A program made the translations under genes and the position numbers. A stretch of DNA of 64,000 bases from Caprimulgus europaeus (taxonomy: Eukaryota; Chordata; Aves; Caprimulgiformes; Caprimulgidae): the NCBI GenBank assembly GCA_907165065.1, contig OU015532.1, forward strand, positions 35,444,339-35,508,338. Reading direction: 5' to 3'. Numbering within the stretch: position 1 is the first letter of the stretch; each line of letters begins with the position of its first letter. The notes beneath the pieces were generated by a model. The model was not told the DNA's origin, did not search any database, and saw nothing but the letters and a program-made list of their open reading frames with translations. Below, piece after piece: positions 13,001 through 24,620 of this stretch.

Positions 13001-14304
13001 TCACATTTAACTCCTACTTGAACTATTAGTCAAATTATTTGATTTAGGTCCATACAAATGAATTGCAATGGCAGTCTTTTAAGCAAACACTAGTCTAATC
13101 AATAGTCGTGCCTTTAACATACATGTAATATTCTAAGTTTTCAGGGCTTGTCAGCTCCCCTTGAAATAGATATTTGTGAAATAACAAGGCAATTCAGTAA
13201 TTTCCTTTTACAGATAGTTTTTCCATGTAATTGACTGCAATAAAACCAAAATATTCTGCAGCATTCCTTTATGGAAACATTCCTTTACATTTCAAGGGTA
13301 CAACGTAGACAAAGGATAGACTCTGAACATACAACTTCCATTGGCTGAAGTCAATGCACTGGTTGGAAAAGCATATCGGGAGACTGTATCCTGGTTTTAC
13401 ATGGTCTTGTTTAATAAGAGTGTGCATTCATAAATGTTTACACTTGATCACATAAATGTAGACAATGTTCACAAAGTTGGACATGGCAACTTTTAACTTA
13501 TTTTGTATACTCTGAGTAGCTTGAACTAAAATCCTTAGGTCTTGTGAGTGAACATTTACCAATACTGGAATCACTGGTATTCACCCTGGCATGTGCAAGG
13601 AAAGCGTATTTCAGACTGACAAATATCTTTCTGAACTAAAAAAAAAAAAAATAATACCTAATTTTTGGCAAATTCTGCAGTTTGTGTGAGGAAAGTGCAA
13701 GCTTCCACAGCAAGCTGTTACAACATTTTTTTGTGTCAGGAAAGGTGTAAACTTCTTGTATATAGAGCTGTATTTCTGGTTTGATCAAATCTCTGCTTGA
13801 TTTGTCCTGAAAATTGCACATTTATTCTTAGGATAGTGGAATATTGCATTATATATATCCCATTCATCAACTATATGAAACATTTGTACATTATGAGGAA
13901 GCATGATTTTGGCATTGTTTTATAAAAATTGTGTAGTTTACTGATGATGTTTCCTATTTGAAAGAAAGTAAGATCACTTGATCATAGCACTCATCTTTGT
14001 GCAACTCTGGAACTCATTGATCAAATCAAATGATCAAGATAGATAAAAACCAAATGTGATTTTAAAGGCACTTAAAAAACAGTGAAGTTCCTACAAAATT
14101 GTAAAAATACTCTAATAGTAAGGTGTACCTCCTGCCTGTCTGGGAAGACCAGGAAGGAGTGCAGTTACTCCAGTACCTTGAAGTAACAAATAGCAATCAG
14201 AAATCACCATGTTGCATGAAAATTTTGAAAGTACTGTCGTTAGGTATTATTTTCTGATCTCTCACATTGCAACAAACTACCAGAGGATCTTCTGATGCAT
14301 TTTT
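10014..14304. other. long AT-rich stretch without recognised features
   Basis: About 4.3 kb of AT-rich sequence. The only notable items are an A-run at about 13639-13651 and small open frames (11835-12167 minus, 13636-13821 minus) with no domain. No CR1 octamer, CpG cluster or RNA gene was found by eye. It could be intronic or intergenic. Confidence 0.5.
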
Positions 14305-14801
14305 GGGCACCACACTATAAAAAGGATCTAAAGCTATTGGAGAGTGTCCAGAGGAGGCCACTAAATTGGTGAAGGATTTAGAGGGGAAGCCGTATGAGGA
14401 GAGGCTGAAGTCGCCTGGATTGTTCAGTCTGGAGAAGAGGAGTCTGAGAAGAGATCTCATTGTGGTTTAGAACTTCCTCACAGGGGAAGAGGAGGGGCAG
14501 GTGCTGATCTCTTCTCTCTGGTGACCAATGGTAGGACCAGGGGAAATGGCAGGAAGATGTGCCAGGGCAAGTTTAGGTTGGACATTAGGAAAAGGTTCTT
14601 CACCCAGAGGATGGTGGAGCACGGGAACAGGCTCCCCAGAGAGGTGGTCACAGCACCAAGCCTGGCAATATTCCAGAAGCATTTGGCCAAGGCCCTCAGA
14701 CACATGGTCTGAATCTTGGGATTGTCCTATGCGAGGGCAAGACTTGGACTGATGATCCTTGTGGGTCCCTTCCAGCTCACAGTATTCTATGATTCTATGA
14801 T
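14305..14801 (+). mobile_element. CR1 LINE 3' fragment, divergent subfamily
   Basis: The copy begins near GGCACCACACTATAAAAAGG, corresponding to the ORF2 C-terminal block. It carries the GAGTGTCCAGAGGAGGCCAC and TTCAGTCTGGAGAAGAGGAG landmarks and ends with TCCCTTCCAGCTCACAGTAT and octamers ATTCTATG-ATTCTATG. Its 3' UTR (GCGAGGGCAAGACTTGGACT) differs from the other copies, so it belongs to a separate CR1 subfamily. Open frames at 14467-14752 on both strands are fragments of this repeat, not host genes. One plus frame keeps a degraded ORF2-like 'RKRFFTQRMVEHGNRLPREV' segment. Confidence 0.95.
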
Positions 14802-15730
14802 ATATTTATAACATATCAAAATTAAAGTTAGAGGAAAAAACTCCATCTTTTACTTGTTTTCCTCTTATTTACTGGAGTATTTATATCTTTTGATGTTTCC
14901 ATTCTCCAAATATTTGCAGTGAAAATGTGAAAATAAGATGAAATCAGCATTCATAGATCACATAAACAAATGCTTTGATATAATGTAACATAACATCTGT
15001 GCCACTGTACATATTAGACTTTAGTATCTTTTCTTGCTGCTATTTTAAGGAAATGTTAAAAATAATGGAGTCACACAAAATCAAATAATATACAAAGCAA
15101 GGACATTTGGTTCCAAATAAAGAATTTGTAGAATTCTGTTTCTGCATTATTTAAGAAAATTCAGGATTTGCATAGAGTCTTTAAATAATACGAGCTCTAC
15201 CACGGCATGTGATGCATATTGAACATGGCAACAATTAGAATGGCACTAGGTCCCTCAGTATCATTTGCTTGCCTTTTGGATTTCTAGTGTGCCCTTTTAT
15301 ACTACAGTCATTTGTGGTCTGAATCTAACAGTCATCAAATCATTCAATGTATGATTGAGAAAACGTAATTGTTTCCAAGATTACTACTCTTCAATGATTC
15401 ATACTTTGTTATTATTTTTTTTGTAATACAAGTGCAGAAATATATGATTTTCTATGTAAGTTCTTCATATGGAGGAAGAATAAAGTACAAAATGTCATTC
15501 CTGAATGAAGTGTTAGAGAGAAAATTATTTTTTGTATTCAATTTATGTGGCTATGAAAGTCTTCATAGATAATATGAAACTAAGAGTAATGGCAATTTAC
15601 ACTTCAGCAAAAGGAATGGATAAATTTTTGGAATTCTAAGTTAGCCAAATATCCACAGAATCAAGGGTCTGGTTTAATTAAAAAATATTGTATTTTGATC
15701 CTATCAAAACTGGTTGCCTTGGGGCTTATT
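14802..15730. other. no recognised feature
   Basis: AT-rich spacer of about 0.9 kb between CR1 copies. It contains one 67-codon open frame (15369-15572) with no recognisable domain. Confidence 0.5.
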
Positions 15731-15898
15731 TGCCCAGAGAATCTGTGGATGCCCCCTCCCTGGAAGTGTTCAAGGCCAGATTGAATGGGGCTTTGAGCAA
15801 CCTGATCTATTGGAAGATGTCCCTGCTGCCCGTGGCAGAGGGGTTGGACTAAGTGATCTTCAGATGTCCTTTCCAACCCAAACAAGTCTATGATTCCA
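15731..15898 (+). mobile_element. CR1 LINE 3' fragment
   Basis: Short 5'-truncated copy. It opens at TGCCCAGAGAATCTGTGGAT, has GGAAGTGTTCAAGGCCAGAT and GGGGTTGGACTAAGTGATCT, and ends at TCTATGATTCCA. It is more diverged than the 9031 and 18952 copies. The antisense open frame 15661-15885 lies within it and is not a gene. Confidence 0.93.
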
Positions 15899-15984
15899 CT
15901 TTAGGATGGCAGCTTCATGCCTTTGTTGTTACCTGCTTACTATTATGTATGTCTCTTACGTAGTTACACGCCATCTTAAGCATT

Positions 15985-16110
15985 GAAGGCCAGGTTGGAT
16001 GAGGCTTTGGGCAACCTGGTCTAGTGGAAGGTGTCCCTGCCATGGCCTGGTCTAGTTGGAACTAGATGATCTTTAAGGTCCCTTCCAGCCTATATCATTC
16101 TATGTTTCTA
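15985..16110 (+). mobile_element. CR1 LINE 3' fragment with internal deletion
   Basis: Another short copy in the same orientation, only 86 bases downstream of the previous one. It starts at GAAGGCCAGGTTGGATGAGG and keeps ACCTGGTCTAGTGGAAGGTG. It then has a disturbed section where GGCCTGGTCTAGTTGGAACT partly repeats earlier CR1 sequence, and ends at TATCATTCTATGTTTCTA. It could be an independent insertion, or the tail of a rearranged or duplicated element together with 15731-15898. Confidence 0.9.
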
Positions 16111-16318
16111 AGAAATTGAATGAACATCAGCCTTCTGAGCCAGAAGACAAATATAATCTTTTCTTCTTAATAATAGATTATAGGGACCATATCATTCTTA
16201 AGGAAATCAACAGTAGTTCATCCACGATTTCCTTTCATCTGCTAACAACTCAGATTAATAAAAACTTTGGATTTAAATGACCAGAGATTTATATGAGATT
16301 ATGAGGATTTTTCACACT

Positions 16319-16347
16319 GGAGAGAGAGAGAGAGAGAGAGAGAGAGA
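16319..16347. repeat. (AG)n microsatellite
   Basis: About fourteen uninterrupted AG dinucleotides. Homopurine on this strand. Confidence 0.97.
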
Positions 16348-18332
16348 TCAACATCTGATATCTTCATTGCAGCCTCACAAAAGTGATTTCCAGTATTCTC
16401 AGACTTATGACAAGAAGAGTTAAAAATCCAGGCTAGAGAGAGAGTTGTTACCTTAGCTGTGGATAGTATCTGTATTCACTTAGAAAATATACCAAGTAGA
16501 CAACCTCACAAAAGAGGCATAATGTCAACCCCACTATTCAAAATATAAATGCTGGATGAAAAATAATGAAGACTCATACTGCATTTTGTAATTTTCTTTA
16601 TATAACAATATTTAAAATCTTCTAGCAATGTAAATATATTATTTTTATTTTAATATCAACTTGTATGAAGTGTAGTTTGAGGTAAACCTTGAAATTAAAG
16701 AAACCCAGCAAGAGGACTGAAACTAAGAATGTATGTAATAAAGTATTTATGATTTTGTAGGAGATTTTCATAGCTCTCACTCAGTTGAGAGTGGAAGGAA
16801 TAGGAAAAGATTTCTGAGGAAAAGATCAATAAATCTTGTTCATGCTGACAAGCTGTGAAAATTTGGGATCCTTTTGAATGTGAACTCGCTTGCACGTCCC
16901 AAAATTGCCTTCTGTAGATTGAAATTGTTATTAAGTAATCTGGTAGTTTTCACAGCTTGTATCTACTTTTGAGGTTCACTTGGGCTCAAAAGACCTCAGT
17001 TTGGTGAACTGTAAGCCATTGCTGGCCATTCCACTTCAGCAAAGTGAAATATTAAGATGATGCTTTAAGCAATAATGACTATAAGTATAAAAGCACTCTT
17101 TGATATCAGATTTTAAGAATTATCAAAGTTGTGAGCTTGCAATCCAAGTTTCTGGATTTCAAGGTTTTAAAATAAATAGAAGATTGGGGAATAGAAAAAG
17201 ATTGTTTTTTTACTACTCTATATTGGTCATTGTAGGGTTTATTTGCTGTAATAATCAAATGCTGTAAAAGAAGTCCGATTTTGCAGAGCTATTAGACTTC
17301 AAAACTAAATTGTGTCTTTCCTTGCTGTTAAAATTTTAAATGGATATTTCCCAAACAAAGCATTTGCTAACTTCTATGTCAGTACTTCTTAGCAAAGATG
17401 CACTGAATCAAAAAATCCTGTACTGACATAAGAAGAGAGTGTGAAAATTTGGAAATTCCTTAATAGAATTCACCGGCCTAGTTTAAAATCACAAACTTTT
17501 TTTTTCCTAGTAGTCCTATTTAAATCAATGAGAAAAAAAAATGACTCCTGGAAAGCTGAACTTATGCCTCACCAGATGTAATTCTTAGTTTTTTAGTTTC
17601 TTAGTTTCTTTCCTCCTTCATACACAACTAGATTATCATACCAACTTGTTCCAGTGTTCATATGAACTTGTTGATCTGGACTTAGCACAATCTTATTCAT
17701 CCTCATGGGTAAACACGTCATGCTTGATAAGGCAGCATGCTTGAAGATATGGATTTATGAGAGAAGAATTTTTTTCACGTTAGACAGTTGAAGCAAAACA
17801 AACTCTGAGCCCATCTGGAGAGTTTTCAAGCCCAACCAACATAGCTGCACATTATCCTCAAACTCAGTATCAAGAAGAGTGGCTCTGTGGCTTGGACAGG
17901 AACATATTTGTGAGGACGCTTTGTGTGTGAAAGTGAATCTATGGCTTTTACTCTATATGCATAGCTGCTGGGCATCTGTCCAGCCATTTAATTCATGAGG
18001 TGGCCTTCCCTCTGCTTCAGGTGAGGAGCTCTAGTGCCTTGGTTGGCACAGGATGCATGCAGTCCCAGCCAAAAAATTCCAGTTGTCTGATACTTGATTT
18101 TTTGCCTTTGGATAGCAATTGAAACACATCTCCTATTAAACAACCTTCTGTTCATTCCTCCTACCACAGTGATGTGTTATTGAATAAACTAAACCAATGA
18201 CATCACTTAAAGGTACTCAGCACCAAACCATTTAGGAAATACTCAGACTATTGCAGAATCAAGCCCCTAATTACAAACTTATGTGCAGTGTTCTGGTTCT
18301 TTTCTGCTACTGATCTCTCATTTTGGTGGCAA

Positions 18333-18346
18333 ATATATATATATAT
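18333..18346. repeat. (AT)n short microsatellite
   Basis: Seven AT dinucleotides inside a longer AT-rich run. Confidence 0.9.
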
Positions 18347-18440
18347 TTATTTTTTCTCTCAGTAATGTGCCTCTGTGACTCTAAATATGCTCCAAAGATG
18401 AAAAAGGCTCCTGCAGAATATGGGCCAAGGTTCCATAGTT

Positions 18441-18642
18441 GAATTCTTTACTGTGAGGGTGGTGGAGCACTGGGACAGGCTGCCCAGGGAGGCTGTGGAG
18501 TCTCCTTCTCTGGAGATGTTCAAAACCCGCCTGGACACTTTCCTGTGCAACCTGGTGTAGGGAACCTGCTTTGGCAGGGGGGTGGGACTGGATGATCTCC
18601 TGAGGTCCCTTCCAACCCCCACCATTCTGTGATGCTGTGAAT
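18441..18642 (+). mobile_element. CR1 LINE 3' fragment
   Basis: Starts at GAATTCTTTACTGTGAGGGT and passes GGACAGGCTGCCCAGGGAGG, TCTGGAGATGTTCAAAACCC and GGACTGGATGATCTCCTGAG. It ends with octamers ATTCTGTG-ATGCTGTG. It shares the subfamily features of the inverted copy at 7481-7730. Antisense open frames at 18359-18697 are repeat-derived. Confidence 0.95.
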
Positions 18643-18951
18643 TTAAGGCACAACTTATATTATGAGGGTGTGACAGAAACAATGTTGTCTCTATCAATTA
18701 TCAATAGCTTAAAAACTCATTTTTATGCTAGCCTGCAGAGTAATGGGCCTGACAGTCTAGAGATCAGCAAGCAGCCTCTTGGAAATGATTACACAGAAAA
18801 CAAGCTTTTTGACAGCTGGACACAATATTCTTTTCTTGACTAAAACTCTGGATAAAATAATTGCCAAATTGTTGGTAGTTTTACACGACAGTTTCTAAGA
18901 AGCATAAGACTGACACAAATTGATTTGCAGCTGTACCTCTAGAATACAAGG
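18643..18951. other. short spacer between two CR1 copies
   Basis: About 310 bases of AT-rich sequence without recognised features. A 68-codon open frame (18637-18843) begins in the CR1 tail and has no domain. Confidence 0.5.
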
Positions 18952-19352
18952 TCGGACAGGCTAAGAGTATTGGAGCTGTTCAGCCTGGAGTAGAGAAGGC
19001 TCTGGGGAGATCTTATATCAGCCTTCCAGTACCTGAAGGGGCTACAAGAAAGCTGGGGAGGGACTTTTTACAAAGGCAGGTAGTGATAGAACAAGGGGAA
19101 ATGGCTTTAAGCTGAAAGAGGGCAGGTTTAGATTAGATATTAGGAAGAAATTCTTTCCTATGAGGGTGGTGAGACACTGGCACAGGTTGCCCAGAGAAGC
19201 TGTGGATGCCCCCTCCCTGGAAGTGTTCAAGGCCAGGCTGGATGAGGCTTTGGGCAACCTGGTCTAGTGGAAGGTGTCCCTGCTGATGGCAGGGGGGTTG
19301 GAACGGGATGATCTTTAAGGTCCCTCCCAACCCAAACCATTCTATGATTCTA
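18952..19352 (+). mobile_element. CR1 LINE 3' fragment
   Basis: Begins at TCGGACAGGCTAAGAGTATT (the region GAGGACAGGCTGAGAGAGTT in the 9031 copy). It runs collinearly with that copy through GCTTTAAGCTGAAAGAGGGC and AGAAGCTGTGGATGCCCCCT to the terminal ATTCTATG-ATTCTA. It is the same subfamily as 9031-9943 and 23581-24620. It has no coding capacity of its own. Antisense frames at 19042-19330 are shadows within the repeat. Confidence 0.96.
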
Positions 19353-19964
19353 ATATCTACCCCAGAAGTTAGAAATGCTGTGTAACTAACTAATATGAAT
19401 TTTACAGTAGGTGACTAATGCATTATTATTTTGGTGTAGGAAGACAGAGGGTTGGTCAGCTCTTACTACATTAATTTCAACTTCACGCACACATTTTCCC
19501 TAGGACCAGCCAGCGACAGGACTGTGACTTTTCTTTTGGCTTCCTTCAGAACTCTCCTGGCCCTATCTCTTACAAACTATGATTTCTGGCATAACTCTGG
19601 TAGTCTGTGCACTGAGGAGAGGAAGCAGTAAAGCCTCTGTTCATTCTCCATACAGTCCGACTCTCATTTACTGACCACAGAGTTCTGCCTAAAAGTGAGT
19701 GATATGACTAGAGATAAAGAAAAGAGCTCTGGCCTGGTGTAACGTCTGCAGAAATGAAGAAGAAAGAGGCTTGTCATCAAATGCCATATTGGCCTCTACA
19801 GACCTGGCATCTACCTACGTTTTAAAGCTTTATTAAGCAGCTAAAATCTCTAGGTATTACTGTAGGAAACCGTATGCATGAATAGTCCATGCATCTATAT
19901 GATTGTACTCTTAAACACCACCAAATTCTTTGTGATAGCCTTTTTTTAAGTTATCCATTTTTGT

Positions 19965-19996
19965 TTATGTATGTATGTATTTATTTATTTATTTTT
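19965..19996. repeat. (TATG)n/(TATT)n compound microsatellite
   Basis: Three to four TATG units pass directly into four TATT units and a short T-run. This compound pattern suggests a G-to-T drift within one tetranucleotide array. Confidence 0.9.
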
Positions 19997-22191
19997 CAAG
20001 GCCTTGCACAGTGTGGGCTTGATTCATGTTGAGGTTGCCTTGGATTTTGTTAACGTGAATAAAGGAAACCAAGGGTTCTTCCAGTTAAAAGTAGTATTCA
20101 AAAGCTAAATATCCTCCTCTCTTTTTCAATCTTTTGTAGACACATATTTGGAAGTAGAACTCCTAATTATATAAATAAATATTCCTGATACCCATTTTCT
20201 ACTTCCAATCAGAAGTGAGGAAGTACTTCAGCTTAAGATTTCAACTAAGATGCTGCAGATATTAATACTTCAGCTCCCATTACATGCTATTGAAGTACTG
20301 ATGGGTCTCTATATATACCAAAGTGCAGGTGACTCTACTACACATCTTACAGCAGCTGAGGAATAGCATGGCTTCAGGAGTGCTTTTAGCTTTATTCCTA
20401 GTATGTTCTCTGACACGATTCTTGATGGATGCACACAGCTTTTCAAAGAGTACAAGATGCAAAATATTGCATGAAAATTTTGTCTTGAATCCTTTCCTTG
20501 ACACTGATTCTTCAAGCTCCTGTTAGAAGCTGTTAGAAGGTCTAAAGTTTTATACCCTGTCTTCTGTGATGGCATGTTATGTTGATATGTATCTGTACAC
20601 AAAGAGCAGAACACAGCTCTTCCTCTGGTTCTGTCTATCCCACACTGCCTGTTTTGGGGATGGAACACTTGCAGTTGATGGTTTTGTATATTTTTATCAT
20701 GTTATTGCTTTATTAAGTATTTTTAGGGATATCTTAAGCCCAATCATGTTCCTAAATCCAAGGAGTTATTGTGCAAATGGGAAAATAAGTGGCAGAAACA
20801 AAAACATGGTTTATGAAGCAGTCATTTTATTTTCATTCCAAAATTCAAAGCACTGAAACTGTCAAGGAATAAAAATATGGAGAATATGTGATACATAAAA
20901 ATTTGTTCTGAGCAGAATGTTTTTGGGAGAGTTCATCTGTTTTTTTAAATGATTGAGCAAGGGACAGCTGTAGATACTTAAAGGGAAACATAAAAAATAT
21001 CTCTGAAAGTAATTAAAACATTATGTTTTGACAACCTTTTCTTTAGAAAAATAGAAAATGTTTCAAAGGAACCTTCTAATTCATGAAGCAGATCCATCCT
21101 GTTTTGCTTTGTAGCCATGAGTCTTGTCAGTTCCTACTACTGAAAGTAAACAGAGAAACTCATAACAGCTTTGTCATCTTCTGTTAGTATTCCCAGAAAA
21201 AAGGTCCGTCTGGCTTCTGCCTCCTTATTCTCTGTATTGTTTATCTGTCAGAGTGAAATGACTTCATTTAGCTATATGACATTTCAAATCAAATATTGTG
21301 TCCGGTCCCCTGGCAAGTATTAGGTCAATTATTTTCCAGTGCGCAGTGTCTACTTTATATGTCCGTTATCCTAGGAAAGCTTTAATTTTAATTTGGGAAC
21401 TCTGTATCTAAAGATGTTACCCTGACCACTCACTTTCATTAAAATTGCTTATCACCAGCAGTATAGAATGGCCTGTTGTCTTCCACCATGGCTGCATTTC
21501 ACTGGTGAATGATCAGTGGGTATCACTTTGTATCTCTCACCTAAGTTTTAGAGTTTTTTCAAAATGAGCCATTTTAAAAACCTAATGGGAACATGGGACA
21601 AGATCACATTTATACACATTCCACCTGTCTTCTGTATGGGGCGCTTGTTACCCAGCTGCTTACAAGCTACATTCCAAATTATCTGTTTTTTATTGCAGTA
21701 GAAGCCTTGTATTTAAGTGCCAGTAAAATGGCAATCGGTCTGTGATGGAGACTTCAGGTTTATTTTAGCCCATAGGTTATTCCAAATAAACTTTCAGTGA
21801 AAAACATTGTACATGTATTTTTGTCTGATAGGCCATTAGTAGATAATTATAACTATATTGCTATATAATATGACTGTAATTTAATACTATTAAATCTTGT
21901 TCCAGTTGCATGTCTTTACTTGCTCCTATGAGCACACAGAAACTATTAATTTAAATTTTAGATTTTCTGGTATATCTCTATTTTAAAGGGCTAGAGAAAA
22001 ACTAAATCAGAAATTTTTATTTAACCTGTTTAGACCTTTTTACACATAGATTGGCAAGTAAAGATAATTTCTTAAGTTCTGCAGTCACATTAGTTCAAAA
22101 CAAAACAGGACAAAATGGTGTCATTATCAAATTAAAACTTTGTCTAGGTCCTGCTAGCCTTTCAGGCTTGGTATTAAATGAACAGTGATAG

Positions 22192-22245
22192 GATTTTGCA
22201 TTTCTGTAGTGCCTTTCATCCCAGAGACCTTAACAAAACTGGATG
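22192..22245 (+). repeat. possible ancient interspersed repeat fragment
   Basis: CATTTCTGTAGTGCCTTTCA followed by TCCCAGAGACCTTAACAAAA resembles an old vertebrate repeat 3' end with the form 'tttatatagcgcctttcatcc-aggatctcaaagcgctt'. I cannot name the family with certainty. Only about 50 bases align by eye, so chance similarity is possible. Confidence 0.3.
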
Positions 22246-23580
22246 AATACACACAGCAAGCTCTTGAATTTAGCAGCTGCTACCGAGAGCTCCGATAGCA
22301 GAGTGTGAGCGCTGTTAAAGGACTAGGGTTAGCTCTTGCTCCAAATACAGCATCCCTTACAGACTGAACGCACAAAGATCCTCACACGTAAAGTGTAATT
22401 AAAAATGCTGAAAGCTGTAAGGTTAAAGGACTGAATTTACTGAGTATCCTTTGATGGGACTGCCAGGTTTTATGTATTTCATCCTGGATTATATCCAGTG
22501 TCAGAGTATGCTTACTTGGAACAGTGTATCTGATAACTGAAACTAGAACTCCTGACGTCCAAAATGCATACCAACAATATACAATTTTGGAAAAAGCATA
22601 GTCTCGTTAAGAAGGGATGTTTGAAAAAGGAACAAACCAGAACACGGGAATAAGCAGATTCAGCAAAACCAAGGAGAAGGTTCAGCATGTTCCTGAAGGA
22701 ATCATGCTGAAGGTCCAATGACCTCCCAAGCAGCTGGTTGAACTCTGTGTGCATATGCATAGTGCAGGTTCACCTGAATGTACATCTGGGCTGAACTTTC
22801 CATCATGAATCTTGCCTGGTTTACCCACATGTGAAAATGGGCAGATTCTAACTATATGCAACTCTGTTCAGGAGGCTCCTAGGGCACTTTAGAGCATAAA
22901 TAATATTTTTATCTGAAAATTATTCAAGTTTAGACAGCTGTGTGTAGAGGTTCCCAGAGGTTCCCTGAGAGAGGAATAAAAGTGAGAGGAGTTCCTTGTA
23001 AATTATTATTGCATACTGTTAATAAATTCCAGGCCACAGCAATAAGAGATAGTATATGTTTTAGCAGTTATGGGCTGGGGCACATGAATAAGAAAACCAT
23101 GTCCAGAGTGAAACAGTAAACAGCTTTATTAGAGCTCTGAATCTCACTCAGTGATAGTTGATGTATGGCCACGTAAGTTGTTTTTAAGAGAGAGAGTGCT
23201 GGACAAGAGCTAGGAACGATCCTCGGCTCTTTTCAAGAAATTCCATGGCTGTTTGATTTCCATCTAAACAATTCATTAAACATGAATTGCAAGACCATAG
23301 CTTTTATCATACCCTCAAGACTGACAAAATTCAGAGCCTTTGATGTCTACAGTGCAGTTCTACTAGGACTAGCAATGGCAGAAACTGGACTGAAAATGGG
23401 GTATAGAATTAAATGAGGTAATGTACTTTAGCTTTACAGCAGTATATCCTTCCCAGTAACCCCTGCAGAAGATGGTATCTATTTATTTTCTGCTGTTACC
23501 CTTGCATGACAGAGCAGAAACATCTAGTTTAGCACTGCAGGGTAATCCTAAATGGTGCAAGGCTTCCTTTTGAGCTTTGG

Positions 23581-24620
23581 GAATCATAGAATGGTTGGGG
23601 TTGGATGGGACCTTAAAGATCATCCAGTTCCAACCCCCCTGCCATCAGCAGGGACACCTTCCACTAGACCAGGTTGCTCAAAGCCTCATCCAACCTGGCC
23701 TTGAACACTTCCAGGGAGGGGGCATCCACAACTTCCTTGGGCAACCTGTGCCAGTGTCTGACCACCCTCACAGTGAAGAATTTCTTCCTAATATCTAATC
23801 TAAACCTGCCCTCTTTCAGCTTAAAGCCATTTCCCCTTGTTCTGTCACTACCTGCCCTTGTGAAAAGTCCCTTCCCAGCTTTCCTGTAGCCCCTTCAGGT
23901 ACTGGGAGGCCGCTGTAAGATCTCCCCAGAGCCTTCTCTACTCCAGGCTGAACAGCCCCAACTCTCTCAGCCTGTCCTCACAGCAGAGGTGCTCCAGCCC
24001 TCGGATCATCCTCGTGGCCTCCTCTGGACTTGTTCCAACTGGTCCATGTCTCTCTTGTGTTGGGGGCTCCAGAACTGGACACAGCACTCCAGGTGGGGCC
24101 TTACGAGAGCAGAGTAGAGGGGGAGAATCCCCTCCCTGGACCTGCTGGCCACGCTTCTCTTGATGCAGCCCAGGACACGGTTATTGGCCTCTGGGCTGTG
24201 AGCGCATATTGCCGGCTCATGTTGAGCTTCTCGTCCACCACCACTCCCAAGTCCTTCTCTTCAGAGCTGGTTTCAATCCATTCATCGCCCAGCCTGTATT
24301 TATGTTTGTGGTTGCCCCAACTCAGATGCAGGACCTTGCATTTGGCCTTGTTGAATTTCATGAGTTTAGCACAGGCCCCACCTCTCAAGCCTGTCAAGGT
24401 CCCTCTGGATGGTGTCCCATCCCTCCAGCGTGTCAACTGCACCACTCAGCTTGGTGTTGTCAGCGAACTTGCTGAGGGTGCACTCGATCCCACTGTCCAT
24501 GTCTCCGACAAAGATGTTGAACAGCACCAGCCCCAGTACTGAGGGACACCACTCGTCACCGGTCTCCACTTGGACATTGAGCTGTTGACCATAACTCTTT
24601 GAGTGCGACCATCCAGCCAA
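23581..24620 (-). mobile_element. CR1 LINE, longest copy in the window, 5'-truncated in RT
   Basis: In minus orientation the 3' end is at 23581 (GAATCATAGAATGGTTGGGG). The element extends rightwards through GACCTTAAAGATCATCCAGT, CAGGTTGCTCAAAGCC, the ORF2 C-terminal region and the RT active-site region, to a break near 24620 (GAGTGCGACCATCCAGCC). At about 1.04 kb it is the longest copy here. It is collinear with the plus-strand copy at 9031-9943 over more than 0.9 kb, so the two form a long inverted-repeat pair about 13.6 kb apart. All open frames between 23577 and 24704 on both strands derive from it. Confidence 0.97.
24100..24620 (-). pseudogene. CR1 ORF2 reverse transcriptase remnant with mutated active site
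   Basis: Reading the minus strand from 24620, the ORF2 frame gives [20 protein letters not shown], then [20 protein letters not shown] at the catalytic loop. The expected FADD is FADN (24456-24467), so the second metal-binding aspartate is lost. The GVPQ-type segment before it is disrupted by a small deletion that changes frame. Downstream, the KLMKFNKAKCKVLHLSWGN segment is in yet another frame and ends at a stop near 24101. The N-terminal RT and the endonuclease are absent. It cannot be active. Similarity to the 9031 copy marks both as the same subfamily. Confidence 0.9.

Larger units (their letters stand above)
16111..18440. other. AT-rich spacer with two short microsatellites
   Basis: Apart from the AG and AT tracts annotated separately, I see no gene, RNA or repeat family. 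The only listed-length open frame is 16695-16895 (minus, 66 codons), with no domain. Confidence 0.5.
19353..23580. other. long AT-rich stretch, few features
   Basis: About 4.2 kb with a TATG/TATT tract and one possible old repeat (both listed separately). Antiparallel open frames at 20280-20668 and 20323-20856 overlap each other and show no domain. CpGs are somewhat denser around 22270-22390 (ACCGAGAGCTCCGATAG, GTGAGCGCTG, TGAACGCAC, ACACGTAAAG) but no coding frame or motif could be assigned. Confidence 0.5.

Noticed and set aside
24030..24542. 170-codon plus-strand frame
   Set aside because: Antisense shadow of the minus-strand CR1 at 23581-24620. It closely resembles the 8905-9462 shadow, as expected for two copies of one repeat.
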